Of a stretch of DNA of 64,000 nucleotides, positions 1-10,000 are shown in pieces. The notes beneath the pieces are model-generated. The model saw only the letters and a program-made list of their open reading frames with translations. It was not told the DNA's origin and did no database searches. The position numbers were made by a program, and so were the translations under genes. Each line of letters starts with the position of its first letter. Positions within the stretch are counted from its first letter, which is position 1. This stretch comes from Pedobacter cryoconitis (GTDB lineage: Bacteria > Bacteroidota > Bacteroidia > Sphingobacteriales > Sphingobacteriaceae), in contig NZ_JACHCE010000001.1 of assembly GCF_014200605.1 (NCBI RefSeq), positions 1,364,001-1,428,000 on the forward strand, written 5' to 3'.

Positions 1-1208
1 TCTTTTTTGACATAATCCCTGCGCTCTTCAGCAGTTAAAACCATAGGCCTTATGGTTGCCCAATAAGTAGAATCTTTTTTATTGGCACCTGCATTTACTT
101 TCAGTATTTTGTTCGTAAAGAATTTTGGCGGGAAATTAGGGTCAACATCGTAATTACTGAATACACCCGTATAATTGCCCATAAACTTAAAACCAAATAT
201 ACCTCCCGAATAGTCGTAACGCTGACTGGCCAGCATCCATTTATTTTGGTTCACAGGGATAAATTGCTGTTTGATATGCAGGGTATCAATCCCCTCAATC
301 ATTGATTTATTGGTAATGGTCAGATCTGTACTATGGATGCGCCAGCTATCATCAATGATATAGATATAGCCATTAAATACCTGGTCATATTTACGGCGGG
401 GAATAACCTGTATTTTGTTGATCCAGTTATTCCCTTCTCTAAAAGTTCCCATGAATTTATAACGGTAAAACAACAGCGCATTATCGGCAATAGGGGAAAC
501 AAAACCAACACGGCTCAGTTCACTGATATCAATGTTGTTTTTGTAAAAACTGACCACAAAACCATTAGCCTGATTAAAACTAAAGCCGTTGCTGTTCCCG
601 CTTACCTTCGAAGAAATCATTTCTTCGTAGACTTTGCCTGGTTCCTGGTAATTGAATTTAGAAACGGATTCAGAAAGATAAAGTATTCCTCTCTTGCCCG
701 AATCCAGCCCTATGTTTTTAAGGTCATCCTGGATATTCCTGCCTAATATTTTTTTCGGTGCATTTTTAAGCTTTGTTACCCCTTTGATATAAGCATCACA
801 CGAGAAAGCTTTCACCTCGGTTAAATGCTGTTTACGTTTTTTAATCGCATTCCTGATAATTTCGTAAGCCGGATCTTCTGCATTCGCTTTAATGACTACA
901 TCTTTTAACTGATAAGCTTCTGCTTCCAGTGTTACAGGGAGATAAGTATCGGCATTGATTTCTACTGCCCTAACCAGTTGTTTATAACCTACGGCCTTAA
1001 AAACTAAAATATATTTCCCTTTGTCCAGCTTAAGCTGAAATTCTCCATTGGTATTGGCAGAAGTCCCTTTACTGGTTCCCTGAATATATAAACTGGTAAA
1101 AGGGAGTGTACCCTGTTGATCGGAGGTGACACCTTTGAGAATGAATTGCTGGCCAAATGTTATACTTGTGGTTAATAGGAATATTGAAAATAATAATAGT
1201 TTCTTCAT
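1..1208 (-). CDS. DUF5686/carboxypeptidase-like regulatory domain protein, 3' part outside window
   Basis: The reading frame opens with ATG at 1208 and runs off the left edge without a stop, giving about 402 residues. It begins with a signal peptide (MKKLLLFSIFLLTTSITFGQ), followed by a carboxypeptidase-regulatory-like beta-sandwich at about residues 22-100 with the usual NTNGEF and GYK turns. The part after that, including EDPAYEIIRNAIKKR, matches the DUF5686 family of Bacteroidota outer-membrane proteins, which usually end in a beta-barrel of the Omp85/surface-antigen type. The C-terminal barrel lies outside the window. The role is unknown. The gene stands alone, in the same direction as the M61 peptidase gene behind it and separated from it by a terminator. 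Confidence 0.8.
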   Translation of the reverse strand, partial: MKKLLLFSIFLLTTSITFGQQFILKGVTSDQQGTLPFTSLYIQGTSKGTSANTNGEFQLKLDKGKYILVFKAVGYKQLVRAVEINADTYLPVTLEAEAYQLKDVVIKANAEDPAYEIIRNAIKKRKQHLTEVKAFSCDAYIKGVTKLKNAPKKILGRNIQDDLKNIGLDSGKRGILYLSESVSKFNYQEPGKVYEEMISSKVSGNSNGFSFNQANGFVVSFYKNNIDISELSRVGFVSPIADNALLFYRYKFMGTFREGNNWINKIQVIPRRKYDQVFNGYIYIIDDSWRIHSTDLTITNKSMIEGIDTLHIKQQFIPVNQNKWMLASQRYDYSGGIFGFKFMGNYTGVFSNYDVDPNFPPKFFTNKILKVNAGANKKDSTYWATIRPMVLTAEERRDYVKK

Positions 1209-1369
1209 GTAAATAATATTGGTATCCCAAGATGTTATATTTTGTTGACTATTTCTATATAACAGGAAGTTAAAAAAGGTTAAATATCAGAAAACAGGGT
1301 ACAGGCACTGGATGGCCCATTTTATTTTTTATAATACCTGATATAAAAAGCCGGTCTGCCGTAAATTAA

Positions 1370-1395
1370 AACGGGCAGTCTGATAACTGCCCGTT
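1370..1395 (-). terminator. Intrinsic terminator after the M61 peptidase gene
   Basis: A perfect 10-bp inverted repeat (AACGGGCAGT / ACTGCCCGTT) with a 6-nt loop lies 26 bp past the stop codon of the peptidase gene. Read on the minus strand it is followed by a T-rich stretch (TTTTAATTT). Confidence 0.7.
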
Positions 1396-1420
1396 CTGAG
1401 TAAATATGCTGAACTGAAAA

Positions 1421-3277
1421 TTAGTTTTTAGCTGTATTCAGCCATGCTTTCCTTAAGGCAGCTTGTTCAGCAGTTAATTCCGGGAATTCTTTTAAAACAT
1501 TATACTGCTTTTCATCCTGCAGTTCAACCGGCTGACTCAATGTAATTACATTTTCCCTGCCAGTACTATCTTTTCTTGAAACGACTACAGTCAGTTGATC
1601 TCCTTCTTTGGTCTGTTCACGCAGGCTGGTCAGGAATTGCTGTAACATGGAGGCATCAGGAATAGTTTTTCCATTGATACTTATAAATACATCCCCTTTC
1701 TGATACCCCATTTTTTTACCAAAATCATTCATCCCTTTAGTCTCGGCAATAAATAAGCTTTTACCATTATAACCAATTCCTATTTTGCCCATACCGGCTC
1801 TTTTAACCATCACAAATGGTTCATAATCTACACCTATAGCAGCAAAAATTTCTTTATAAGGAAGTTTCTTTGTGCCTGAAACGTAAGTGTTTAAGAATTC
1901 TCCAATTTCAGGATAGGTTAATTTGGTAATAGTTGCAAATAGCTCGTCATCATTGAAAGACTTTGTTTTTCCATAAGTTTTTGACAAGTCGGCCATCAGG
2001 TTTTGCGTCCCGTATTTTCCTTTTGATAATTGTCTGAGTTTAATATCCAGACAAAGCCCAATCAGCGCTCCCTTTTCATAAACATTTCCATACTCTTTCT
2101 CATAAGTATCTAAAACACCTTTAGACATTTTGGTGAAAGCCAGTGTATCATTATAACGCATCGCATTATCTAACTTATCAGTCTGAACTTTCAGATATTC
2201 CGGGAAAGTTATTATTCCATATTTTACCTGCATATGGTGTGCGGCATATTCTGTCAACCCTTCATACATCCACAAGTGTTCAGACATTTTTGGGCTGTCA
2301 TAATCAAATTCTCCAATTTCGTGGCTATGGATACTTAAAGGAGTCACAATATGGAAAAACTCATGAGATCCTGCATTCTTAATATTCTCAGCTAATTTTT
2401 CAGGACTGAAATATTCCGGAAGAAAATATAAAGAAGAATATGAATGTTCTAAAGCACCATAACTTCTTATTTTTTTATTGTCTGTTAAAGCAATGATAAA
2501 AGCATATTTATCCACTGGCAGTTTGCCGCCAAGATATTCCTTTTGAGCTTCGAGGGTTGGTTTGATCACTTTCGCAATAGCTGCTGATGTCGCTTTCTGA
2601 TTAGGTGAATATATCGAAACCAGGACTTCAGTACCGCCAATGTTTAAAGTAGTAGTATCCGGTCTGTTATACATCATAGGTGCATCTGCCAGGCTATAAT
2701 AGTCAGGGACACTATAGTGGTCGGTAGTTGCATTTACATGATGTGCCTTCAGCGAGGTTGATCCATAGAAATCGGCAGGTTTAGTCACTGTGATTTCAAA
2801 AGGAATACTTTTTTGACCGTCAAAATAACCAAAGAAACCAAAATTGTTAATCACGAACATTTTATCCTTATCTATATTGGTACCAGCCGGTTGAAATATT
2901 TCAACTCCCTTAACTTCGGGGCTGTCCCAGCTGTCATCTACTATATAAGTGATTTTTGCTAATCTATCAGCCTCAGTTATTTTCCATGAATTTGAATCTG
3001 TCCTATCGGTTTTTAGTGGATTCCCTTTATGATCAAAGGCTTTCAGATCTGAGATATAACGTCCATAATCGGCTATGGCATAAGTACCCGGAACCATTTT
3101 AGGAAGATGGAAAACTGTTTCCTTAACTTTTAATCCGGGGGTAAGTAAAGTCACCTGAAGTTTATCATCTGCAACATTATTCAAGTTGAGACTATACTTA
3201 TAATTAGAATTATTGTTCTGTGCAAAAGCTGAACCAGCAGTTACCAGCAGTAGAAATTGAATAAAGTACTTTTTCAT
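1421..3277 (-). CDS. M61 family metallopeptidase (glycyl aminopeptidase type) with PDZ domain
   Basis: A 618-residue exported zinc peptidase of the M61 family. It has a signal peptide (about residues 1-19, ending SAFAQ), an N-terminal beta-rich domain and a catalytic domain with the zinc motif HEFFH at 305-309. The likely third ligand is Glu339 in MYEGLTEY. A PDZ domain sits at about 500-575 (ISINGKTIPDASMLQQFL). M61 enzymes release N-terminal Gly/Ala from peptides, and in this phylum they are typically periplasmic. Length and domain order are normal for the family. It is a single gene with a terminator behind it and a long hairpin upstream. Substrate cannot be read from the sequence. Confidence 0.92.
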   Translation of the reverse strand: MKKYFIQFLLLVTAGSAFAQNNNSNYKYSLNLNNVADDKLQVTLLTPGLKVKETVFHLPKMVPGTYAIADYGRYISDLKAFDHKGNPLKTDRTDSNSWKITEADRLAKITYIVDDSWDSPEVKGVEIFQPAGTNIDKDKMFVINNFGFFGYFDGQKSIPFEITVTKPADFYGSTSLKAHHVNATTDHYSVPDYYSLADAPMMYNRPDTTTLNIGGTEVLVSIYSPNQKATSAAIAKVIKPTLEAQKEYLGGKLPVDKYAFIIALTDNKKIRSYGALEHSYSSLYFLPEYFSPEKLAENIKNAGSHEFFHIVTPLSIHSHEIGEFDYDSPKMSEHLWMYEGLTEYAAHHMQVKYGIITFPEYLKVQTDKLDNAMRYNDTLAFTKMSKGVLDTYEKEYGNVYEKGALIGLCLDIKLRQLSKGKYGTQNLMADLSKTYGKTKSFNDDELFATITKLTYPEIGEFLNTYVSGTKKLPYKEIFAAIGVDYEPFVMVKRAGMGKIGIGYNGKSLFIAETKGMNDFGKKMGYQKGDVFISINGKTIPDASMLQQFLTSLREQTKEGDQLTVVVSRKDSTGRENVITLSQPVELQDEKQYNVLKEFPELTAEQAALRKAWLNTAKN

Positions 3278-3433
3278 TGATTGGCTATTGATTAATTAAG
3301 GTATTCCTTAGATAAGAGTAGACAAATATAGATAAGTTACAAATTCTATGTGAAAAAGAGATCTTGACTGGTTGAGCTCAAATTATACTGCTCCATACGC
3401 CATGTTTTGAAGGCGACCCTTTAACAACTGTAA

Positions 3434-3500
3434 GTGTTCGTAGTTGAGAGGGTGTTGGAAGGGTAACGGACCCTTCCAACACCCTCTCAACTACGAACAC
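3434..3500. repeat. Perfect 31-bp inverted repeat, 5-nt loop
   Basis: The arms 3434-3464 and 3470-3500 are exact reverse complements around the loop AACGG. The element lies between the end of the minus-strand gene that stops at 3525 and the start of the peptidase gene at 3277. Neither side carries the T-run expected of an intrinsic terminator, and a 31-bp perfect stem is longer than the other terminators here (10-13 bp). It could be a Rho-independent terminator of unusual length, a REP/MITE-like mobile palindrome or an mRNA-stabilising element. Only one copy was noticed in this window. Confidence 0.85.
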
Positions 3501-3524
3501 AATAAGGCCATAATCAATTACAGC

Positions 3525-4064
3525 TTATGCGTTAACAATTGCAGGATGCACCTGCGCTTTGTAGGTTTTGATTTTATTGAAAAGTTCGTAAGCATCAATG
3601 TCCAGCACTGAGGCAGTCAGATAAACATATAAATCTCCACCAGGGTCTTTTGCATTATCAAGCGCTATAGCACTCAGTTTTTTGCGAATTGAAAGCTTAT
3701 AGGGTTCAGCGTTGCAGATCACTAAAGTAATCAATGTATCACCGCCAGCTTTGCCGACCTCCATATCAGTAATGTCTTTCCATGAAATTAATCCTGCAGC
3801 TTTACTCACTGCGGTAACTCTGGCTGTTATTCCTTCTGGTGTTAATACAATTAAAGGAGATTTGTCATTTAAGGAGATTAATGTCCTGATGATGGTAAAG
3901 CCAAAGATTAAAATGAATATCGAAGAGAGGGCTATTCCTTTAGCAATTATACTGTCCGATAAGATTCCAATGCTATAAAGCAGGATCAATACCATTAAAA
4001 TAAGTATTCCTGTATAGATCAGCAGGAGATTAACTGATTTTTTTCTGTTTCTGTAAAATTCCAT
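3525..4064 (-). CDS. STM3941-like membrane protein, two TM helices plus PH-like domain
   Basis: 179 residues. Two hydrophobic helices at about residues 12-32 and 40-60 are followed by a soluble beta-rich C-terminal domain (about 70-165) with ITDMEVGKAGGDTLITLVI, resembling the STM3941-type family of small proteins. The ATG is 2 bp after the stop of the lipoprotein gene that precedes it, so the two are almost certainly co-transcribed. The function of this family is not established, and no catalytic residues are evident. The family assignment is by overall layout and is moderately sure; the membrane topology is clear. Confidence 0.6.
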   Translation of the reverse strand: MEFYRNRKKSVNLLLIYTGILILMVLILLYSIGILSDSIIAKGIALSSIFILIFGFTIIRTLISLNDKSPLIVLTPEGITARVTAVSKAAGLISWKDITDMEVGKAGGDTLITLVICNAEPYKLSIRKKLSAIALDNAKDPGGDLYVYLTASVLDIDAYELFNKIKTYKAQVHPAIVNA

Positions 4065-4066
4065 AA

Positions 4067-4612
4067 TTACCAGGTTACATTTAAGTTATTCTCTTCTGCG
4101 AAAGCTTTACCTTTTTTTAACAGGGCCGAGTATTTTTTCTCAAACGCTGTATTATATTTTTCCTGAATAGCTTTAATGATTTTATCTTTTTGTTCCTGTG
4201 GCGCCCTGGCGTCACATAATTTTGCATATTCAGTATATTCGTTTTTATATACGGGAAGTACAAATTCGTAAAGCCCTATAGCTTCATCCTGAATCTCTTT
4301 TCTTTCCCCACCCGCATTTAAAGCTTTCACATCTTTAAGGGCCTTTTCTATAACTAAGATTTGATTTTTAACAGAATTCAGTGCTTCATCACCTTTTTTC
4401 TTTGTAGAAGGCCTGTCGGCAAATTCAATTGTTTCGCCATCTATTTGTCTGGCCAGTGCGGGAGTTGCAAATCTGGCAACATTATTAGTGTTTAAAATGG
4501 CGATACCAAAGAATTTGTCTGGTGTTTCACTGCAGGATTGAAGAAGTAAAGAAAGCGTAAGGGTGGCGGCAACAAAAAATCCGGCTGCGGAATGTTTAAA
4601 AATATTTGTCAT
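4067..4612 (-). CDS. Hypothetical lipoprotein, helical
   Basis: 181 residues. The N-terminus is a type II signal peptide with a lipobox LLQSC (Cys27), so the mature protein is a lipoprotein. The rest is charged and predicted mostly helical (EALNSVKNQILVIEKALKDV; KIIKAIQEKYNTAFEKKYSALLKKGKAFAEE). No enzyme motif is visible. It resembles the small LIC11966-type surface lipoproteins in layout, which is a weak call. It is the first gene of a two-gene unit with the STM3941-like membrane protein, and the pair may act together at the envelope. Confidence 0.6.
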   Translation of the reverse strand: MTNIFKHSAAGFFVAATLTLSLLLQSCSETPDKFFGIAILNTNNVARFATPALARQIDGETIEFADRPSTKKKGDEALNSVKNQILVIEKALKDVKALNAGGERKEIQDEAIGLYEFVLPVYKNEYTEYAKLCDARAPQEQKDKIIKAIQEKYNTAFEKKYSALLKKGKAFAEENNLNVTW

Positions 4613-4806
4613 TAAATTATTAATTGATGAAAAATTTCAGATCGCTCCAAATGGAAGCGTGCGATCAGGTACGTTAAAATATTTTCACCCTTCAATAATC
4701 AGACCGGTTTTACTGGTAAAGTATTTGTTATTCCTATTAACTTCATACTCTGCGCATTTAATTTGAGCACAGTAATATGAAGTTGAAAGCGGTGTCTTGA
4801 TTTTAG

Positions 4807-5349
4807 CTAAAATACCTTTGCAAAACAGTTGAATGTGTCATTTGCTATCCCGATAGCCCTGTTTTCATCATTTTCATTTGTTCCGGTTTTATCTAAAGCC
4901 TGAATAAATGTTCCCCACATTCTTCCGGTATCTTCACCATAACCTGTAAAGAAAGAAACACCTTTAGTAATATTTGCTTTAGCCAGCATCTGAACAATGA
5001 TTTTTCCGCCCATAATAGAACCTTCCATTACATAAAGTGCAGCCATCGCATCCAGCGCATCTTTAATTTCAGGTACTTCGATTGATTCTGCTGCTGCCGG
5101 ATCACCTCCAAGTTCTGCTATATCCTGTTTGATATAGGCAGAATTTCTTCGCTGGCTATAATCCGAAAGAACTTCGTGGGTAATATATGGCGATATTGCA
5201 TTTTCAAGTGCATTAAAATAATCATTGAAATTTTTAAGAAGTGCTGCATAATCTTCATCACTGCGGATAGCTTTAAGCTTTAAAATCACTTCCTTTTCCA
5301 GTTTTTGATGTGCAGGCATGGTGGCCTCTTTAATAACTGAACTGATCAT
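4807..5349 (-). CDS. bphO: Biliverdin-producing heme oxygenase (bacteriophytochrome partner)
   Basis: 180 residues, the usual size of bacterial heme oxygenases. It opens heme to biliverdin IX-alpha, iron and CO. The N-terminal ATMPAHQKLEK carries the expected proximal heme-ligand His (His14), and YVMEGSIMGGKII (about 108-120) matches the conserved distal-helix glycine motif. The gene is divergent from a bacteriophytochrome gene 194 bp away, and biliverdin is the chromophore of that photoreceptor, so the pairing gives the function. Heme degradation for iron acquisition is a less likely alternative because no heme uptake gene is adjacent. Confidence 0.87.
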   Translation of the reverse strand: MISSVIKEATMPAHQKLEKEVILKLKAIRSDEDYAALLKNFNDYFNALENAISPYITHEVLSDYSQRRNSAYIKQDIAELGGDPAAAESIEVPEIKDALDAMAALYVMEGSIMGGKIIVQMLAKANITKGVSFFTGYGEDTGRMWGTFIQALDKTGTNENDENRAIGIANDTFNCFAKVF

Positions 5350-5543
5350 AATTGTCTTTTATATGGGGGCGAAAATAGCAATAATCTGCAGAAGCTATTC
5401 ATTATTACCCGTGTAATAATCATATATACCGTTAAAGATTTGGCATAACAAAACTGCAATTGGTATATTATTTGGTAAAGGAAAAAAATATAGAAATTCC
5501 TTTACCCTATATTTAGTATAATTAACAGAGACCTCTAATTAGC

Positions 5544-7070
5544 ATGACCGATAAAAAAAACTTTGATTCTGACTTCTGCGGAAGCATACCCTTACATCAT
5601 ATCAATTCAACTCAAGATTATGGCTATTTACTGGTTCTTGATAAAAAACTGAATATTATACAATTAAGTGAGAATGTTTCCGGTCTTTTGGAGAGCAGGG
5701 CCGAAGATCTGATCAATAAAAATATTGCTGATTTTATTCAGACACAAGATCTGGCTAAAATAGAAGCATTGCTGAAAAAAGGGATTTCCAAAAGTATCCC
5801 GCTTTATCTTCAGTTTAATAAACAGGACAACACTGATTTATTTCTTGCATTATTACATATTAAAGCTGACTATATAATTATTGAGCTTGAAAAACAGCAG
5901 GAAAATTCAAACAGAAGTTTCGCTGATGTCTTTCAGGAAATAAAATATATTAGTACAGCTATTGATCAGGCTGACAGCGTTCAGGAAGTTTGTGACATTG
6001 CCATTCACGAACTGCGTAAATTATCGGGATTTGATGGTGTTTTAATGTACCGGTTTGATACAGACTGGAACGGGACTGTTATTGCAGAAGAAAAAGATGA
6101 GCGCCTTGAGCGTTATCTCGGACAAACTTTTCCTGCTTCGGATGTTCCAAAGCAAGCAAGACAGATGTATTTGAAAAATCCATATCGATTGATCCCAAAC
6201 AGAGATTTTGAACCCGTGCGTTTATATCCGGTTATTAATCCGGTAACCAATGCTTTTATTGATCTTTCTGACTGTAATTTACGGAGCGTGGCTAAAGTCC
6301 ATCTGGAATACATGAAAAACATGAATGTTAAAGCTTCCATGTCGATCAGGGTCATATACAATGAAACTTTATGGGGTTTGATTTCATGTCATCATCTGGA
6401 ACCAAAATATATTGGTTATGAGCTTTGTTCAATTTTTGAGTGGTTATCTGAGGTTATTTCGACTAAAATTTCTCTGATTCTTAACAAGCAGGATTACAGA
6501 AATTCTAAACAAATTCAACAGAAGCGTGTTGAATTATCCGATCAGGTTTATGCTTACGATGATATTACTGCTGGTTTATTCAAAGACGATGAGCAGGATA
6601 TCCTTCATTTACTGAATGCTTCGGGGGCATTGATAAGCATAAACGGGAGATCAGAAACTAAAGGCGAGGTGCCTGATAGAAATGATTTGTTTAATTTAAC
6701 CCAGTGGCTTGAAAGTAAAAACTTAAATACTGTATATTCAACAAATTCCCTTGCGTCTTTATTTGAAGATGCAGGTGAATATTCAAATTCAGCAAGCGGG
6801 CTGCTTTTTATACCAATAAATAATGTGAAAGGTGATTTTCTGATGTGTTTCAGGCGGGAGGCTATAGAAGATATTAATTGGGGGGGTGATCCCAATCAGG
6901 CAATTAATTTTACAGCAGACGGGAAAAAGTATCATCCCAGAAATTCATTTGAAAATTGGAAACAAACAGTCTATAAACAAGCTTTACCCTGGAATAAACA
7001 TGAATTAGAGGTTGCAGAATCTTTAAGGAGCTTTTTATTCGAATTTGCAATTAAACAATCACAGCAATAG
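5544..7070 (+). CDS. Bacteriophytochrome photosensory module (PAS-GAF-PHY) without output domain
   Basis: 508 residues with only the three photosensory domains. The PAS-2 domain (about 10-125) holds Cys12, the position at which bacteriophytochromes attach biliverdin. The GAF domain (about 145-320) contains PASDVP (197-202, the conserved Asp200) and the chromophore-pocket His253 in HLEYMKNM. The PHY domain (about 330-500) has its tongue motif PRNSF (465-469). The protein ends there, with no histidine kinase, GGDEF or response-regulator domain. It should be a red/far-red sensor that signals to a separate partner. The next gene, 23 bp downstream, encodes a CheB-CheR-PAS-histidine kinase and is the obvious candidate. 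Confidence 0.93.
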   Translation: MTDKKNFDSDFCGSIPLHHINSTQDYGYLLVLDKKLNIIQLSENVSGLLESRAEDLINKNIADFIQTQDLAKIEALLKKGISKSIPLYLQFNKQDNTDLFLALLHIKADYIIIELEKQQENSNRSFADVFQEIKYISTAIDQADSVQEVCDIAIHELRKLSGFDGVLMYRFDTDWNGTVIAEEKDERLERYLGQTFPASDVPKQARQMYLKNPYRLIPNRDFEPVRLYPVINPVTNAFIDLSDCNLRSVAKVHLEYMKNMNVKASMSIRVIYNETLWGLISCHHLEPKYIGYELCSIFEWLSEVISTKISLILNKQDYRNSKQIQQKRVELSDQVYAYDDITAGLFKDDEQDILHLLNASGALISINGRSETKGEVPDRNDLFNLTQWLESKNLNTVYSTNSLASLFEDAGEYSNSASGLLFIPINNVKGDFLMCFRREAIEDINWGGDPNQAINFTADGKKYHPRNSFENWKQTVYKQALPWNKHELEVAESLRSFLFEFAIKQSQQ

Positions 7071-7093
7071 AAAATCAAAGAAAAAAAATAGAG

Positions 7094-10000
7094 ATGGAGA
7101 CTGGTATGCAGGATCACAACAATACTAATTATTTAAAGGGTGATGATAAATATATTGTTGCTATAGGTGCTTCTGCAGGTGGATTAGAGGCTATTCATGA
7201 ATTTTTTGACAACATGCCTCAAAGTTCGGATTTCGCCTTTGTTGTTATTCAGCACCTTTCCTCAGAGCATAAAAGCCTGTTGGTAGAACTGGTCTCTAAA
7301 CATACACAGATGAAGGTCATTGAGGCGGCCCATGATATGGCTATTCAACAGGGCTTTGTCTATATTATACCTAATAATAAGCTGATGACAGTCAGCAACG
7401 GGCGGTTAAAACTTGCCGATAAGTCAAAGCTTAAAGCGCCCAACATGGCAATTGATATGTTCCTGCATACACTGGCCAAAGACAAGAAGGAAAAAGCTAT
7501 CGCAATTATTCTTTCTGGTACAGGTACAGATGGTACAAAAGGAATTCAAAGTATCAAGGAGCAGGGGGGGATGGTTTTAGTCCAGGACCCTTTAACTGCA
7601 AAGTTTGATGGAATGCCTAACAGTGCGATTGCAATGGGAGAAGTTGATCATATTCTTTCTCCTGCCAAAATGTACCAGGAATTATTTAACTATGTCAATG
7701 AAGATCCTTTAGAAATACTGGATCACAACCATATTGATGAAGGCATGCTCGATGTCATCTTCAAAATGGTGCATGAACAGAGTGGTAATAATTTTAATCT
7801 TTATAAAACACCGACTATCATCAGGCGTATTGGCCGCAGGATGAATGAAAATGGTATAAATACGCTGGAAACTTATATCGGGTATTTAAAAGAGAACCTA
7901 AATGAAGTAAAAATACTTGGACAGGACTTTTTAATTGGCGTAACTCAGTTTTTCAGGGATAAGGATCATTTTGACTATTTAGAAAAGAAGGTGATACCTG
8001 ATATCATTAATAGCAAGAAGGAAAGAGAGATCTTAAAAGTATGGGTTTGTGCCTGCAGTACAGGTCAGGAGGCCTATTCTATTGCTATTCTGATTAATGA
8101 GTGCCTGGAAAAAGCTGGTAAAACTATGGAAGTGAAAGTTTTCGCTACCGATATAGACCCTAAAAGTATAGAAATAGCTTCCAAAAACCAATATCCGCAA
8201 AATATCAGAAAGGAAGTGCCGGTCGCATTGTTTAAAAAATACTTTATTCAGGAAGGTAACTTTTATAGTGTAAGCCCTGCAATCAGAAAACAATTGGTTT
8301 TTGTAAAACATGATGTCATCAAATCACCTCCCTTTATTAAGAATGACCTGGTGAGCTGCCGGAATATGCTGATTTATATGAATAAAGCATTGCAGGAAAA
8401 AGTACTTTCTACTTTGCATTTCTCATTAAATAAAGGTGGTTATTTATTTTTGGGATCCAGTGAAACTGCTAACATTCTAAAGGGCGGGATATCTGAAACC
8501 GCAGATAAATGGAAAATTTATCAAAAATCGGGCGCTATTAACTATTCATCTTTTAATACCTATAATACTTCCGGAAGACTATTAATTTCAGAAGAAAAAA
8601 ATGGGAAACCCCTGCAAGAGCCTCCTCAGAGTCATTTCGAAAAGCGTTTCAATAAATTTATAATAGATGAGCTTGGTTATGCTGGTATATTCATTGATAA
8701 AGGATATATAATTAAAGAAGTTATAGGCAACTATAAGAACTTTTTATCCCTTCCAGATCAGAAAATTGAGTTAAATATTCTGAAAATGGTTCCTAAAGAA
8801 GTATCCGTTGTATTGAATACTGCTTTAAGAAAAGTCTGGAAAGAAAATGTGCCGGTGCATTTAAACAGGCTCAGGATAAATCGCAATGAAATATCGTTGC
8901 TGCTTAATATATCTATTCAGCCACCTGATGAAGCCGGATATACCATGTTATCTTTTACACAGCATGTAGCTGATAGTATTCCTGATAAAGAGGATTCCAA
9001 TACATCCCCTTTATCATCAGAGCAGTATGATGAATATGTATTTGAACTGGAAGCAGAGCTGAATGAAAGCAGGAGCAATCTTCAGCTGGCTATGGAAGAG
9101 ATGGAGACGACTAACGAAGAACTCCAGTCTACTAACGAAGAATTGCTTTCGGCCAATGAGGAACTGCAATCCGGAAACGAAGAGCTGCAATCATTGAATG
9201 AAGAGCTTTATACGTTAAATACAGAGCATCAGGTCAAGATTAAAGAACTGGTTGAGTTGAATGATGACCTGGATAATTATTTCAGGAGTACAGATATTGG
9301 CCAGGTATTTCTGGATGCAAATCTTTATATCCGTAAATTTAATGCAGCTGCGATTCATATCATCAACATGATTGATGCTGATATTGGCCGTTCTTTTGTA
9401 CAGATTTCTAACAATCTGATTGCAGAAAACCTGATTACAGATGTAAGTTCCGTTTTATCAGGCACAGCCATGATAGAGAAAGAAGTTACTTTAAAAAATG
9501 GTAAAAGAAGCCTGATGAGGATTATGCCTTATGTGCGTAAGGATAAAAAAAGAGATGGGGTAGTGATCACTTTTGTTGATATTTCGCATATTACTGAGCT
9601 AAACAATATCATTTCAGGTGTTTTCAATGCCAGTCTGAATGGGATACTTGCTTTCACAACAGTACGCAATAAAGAAGGTGTTATTATTGACTTTAAATGT
9701 ACATCGTTCAATGATTCGGCTTTAAGGCTACTTCAAAAAGATAAGGCCGAGCTGGATCATGCATTATTAGTTAAACAGCTTCCTGTATTGATCCAGGGAA
9801 ATCTGTTTAATAAGTATGTAAGCCTGATAGAAAAAGGGAAAAATCTGGAAACTGAATTTCAGGACTTGCAAAACAGATGGTATAAAATTGTAGCTGTAAA
9901 AATGGCTGATGGTTTTGTAGCCACCCTGACAGATATTACAGATCAGAAGGCTGCAGAAGACAGGTTAAAGAAGAATTACAATGAGTTGATTGTTGCAAGG

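Noticed and set aside
9100..9240. Tandem DNA repeat in the kinase gene
   Set aside because: The repetition reflects NEEL units of a coiled coil in the protein rather than a separate DNA element.
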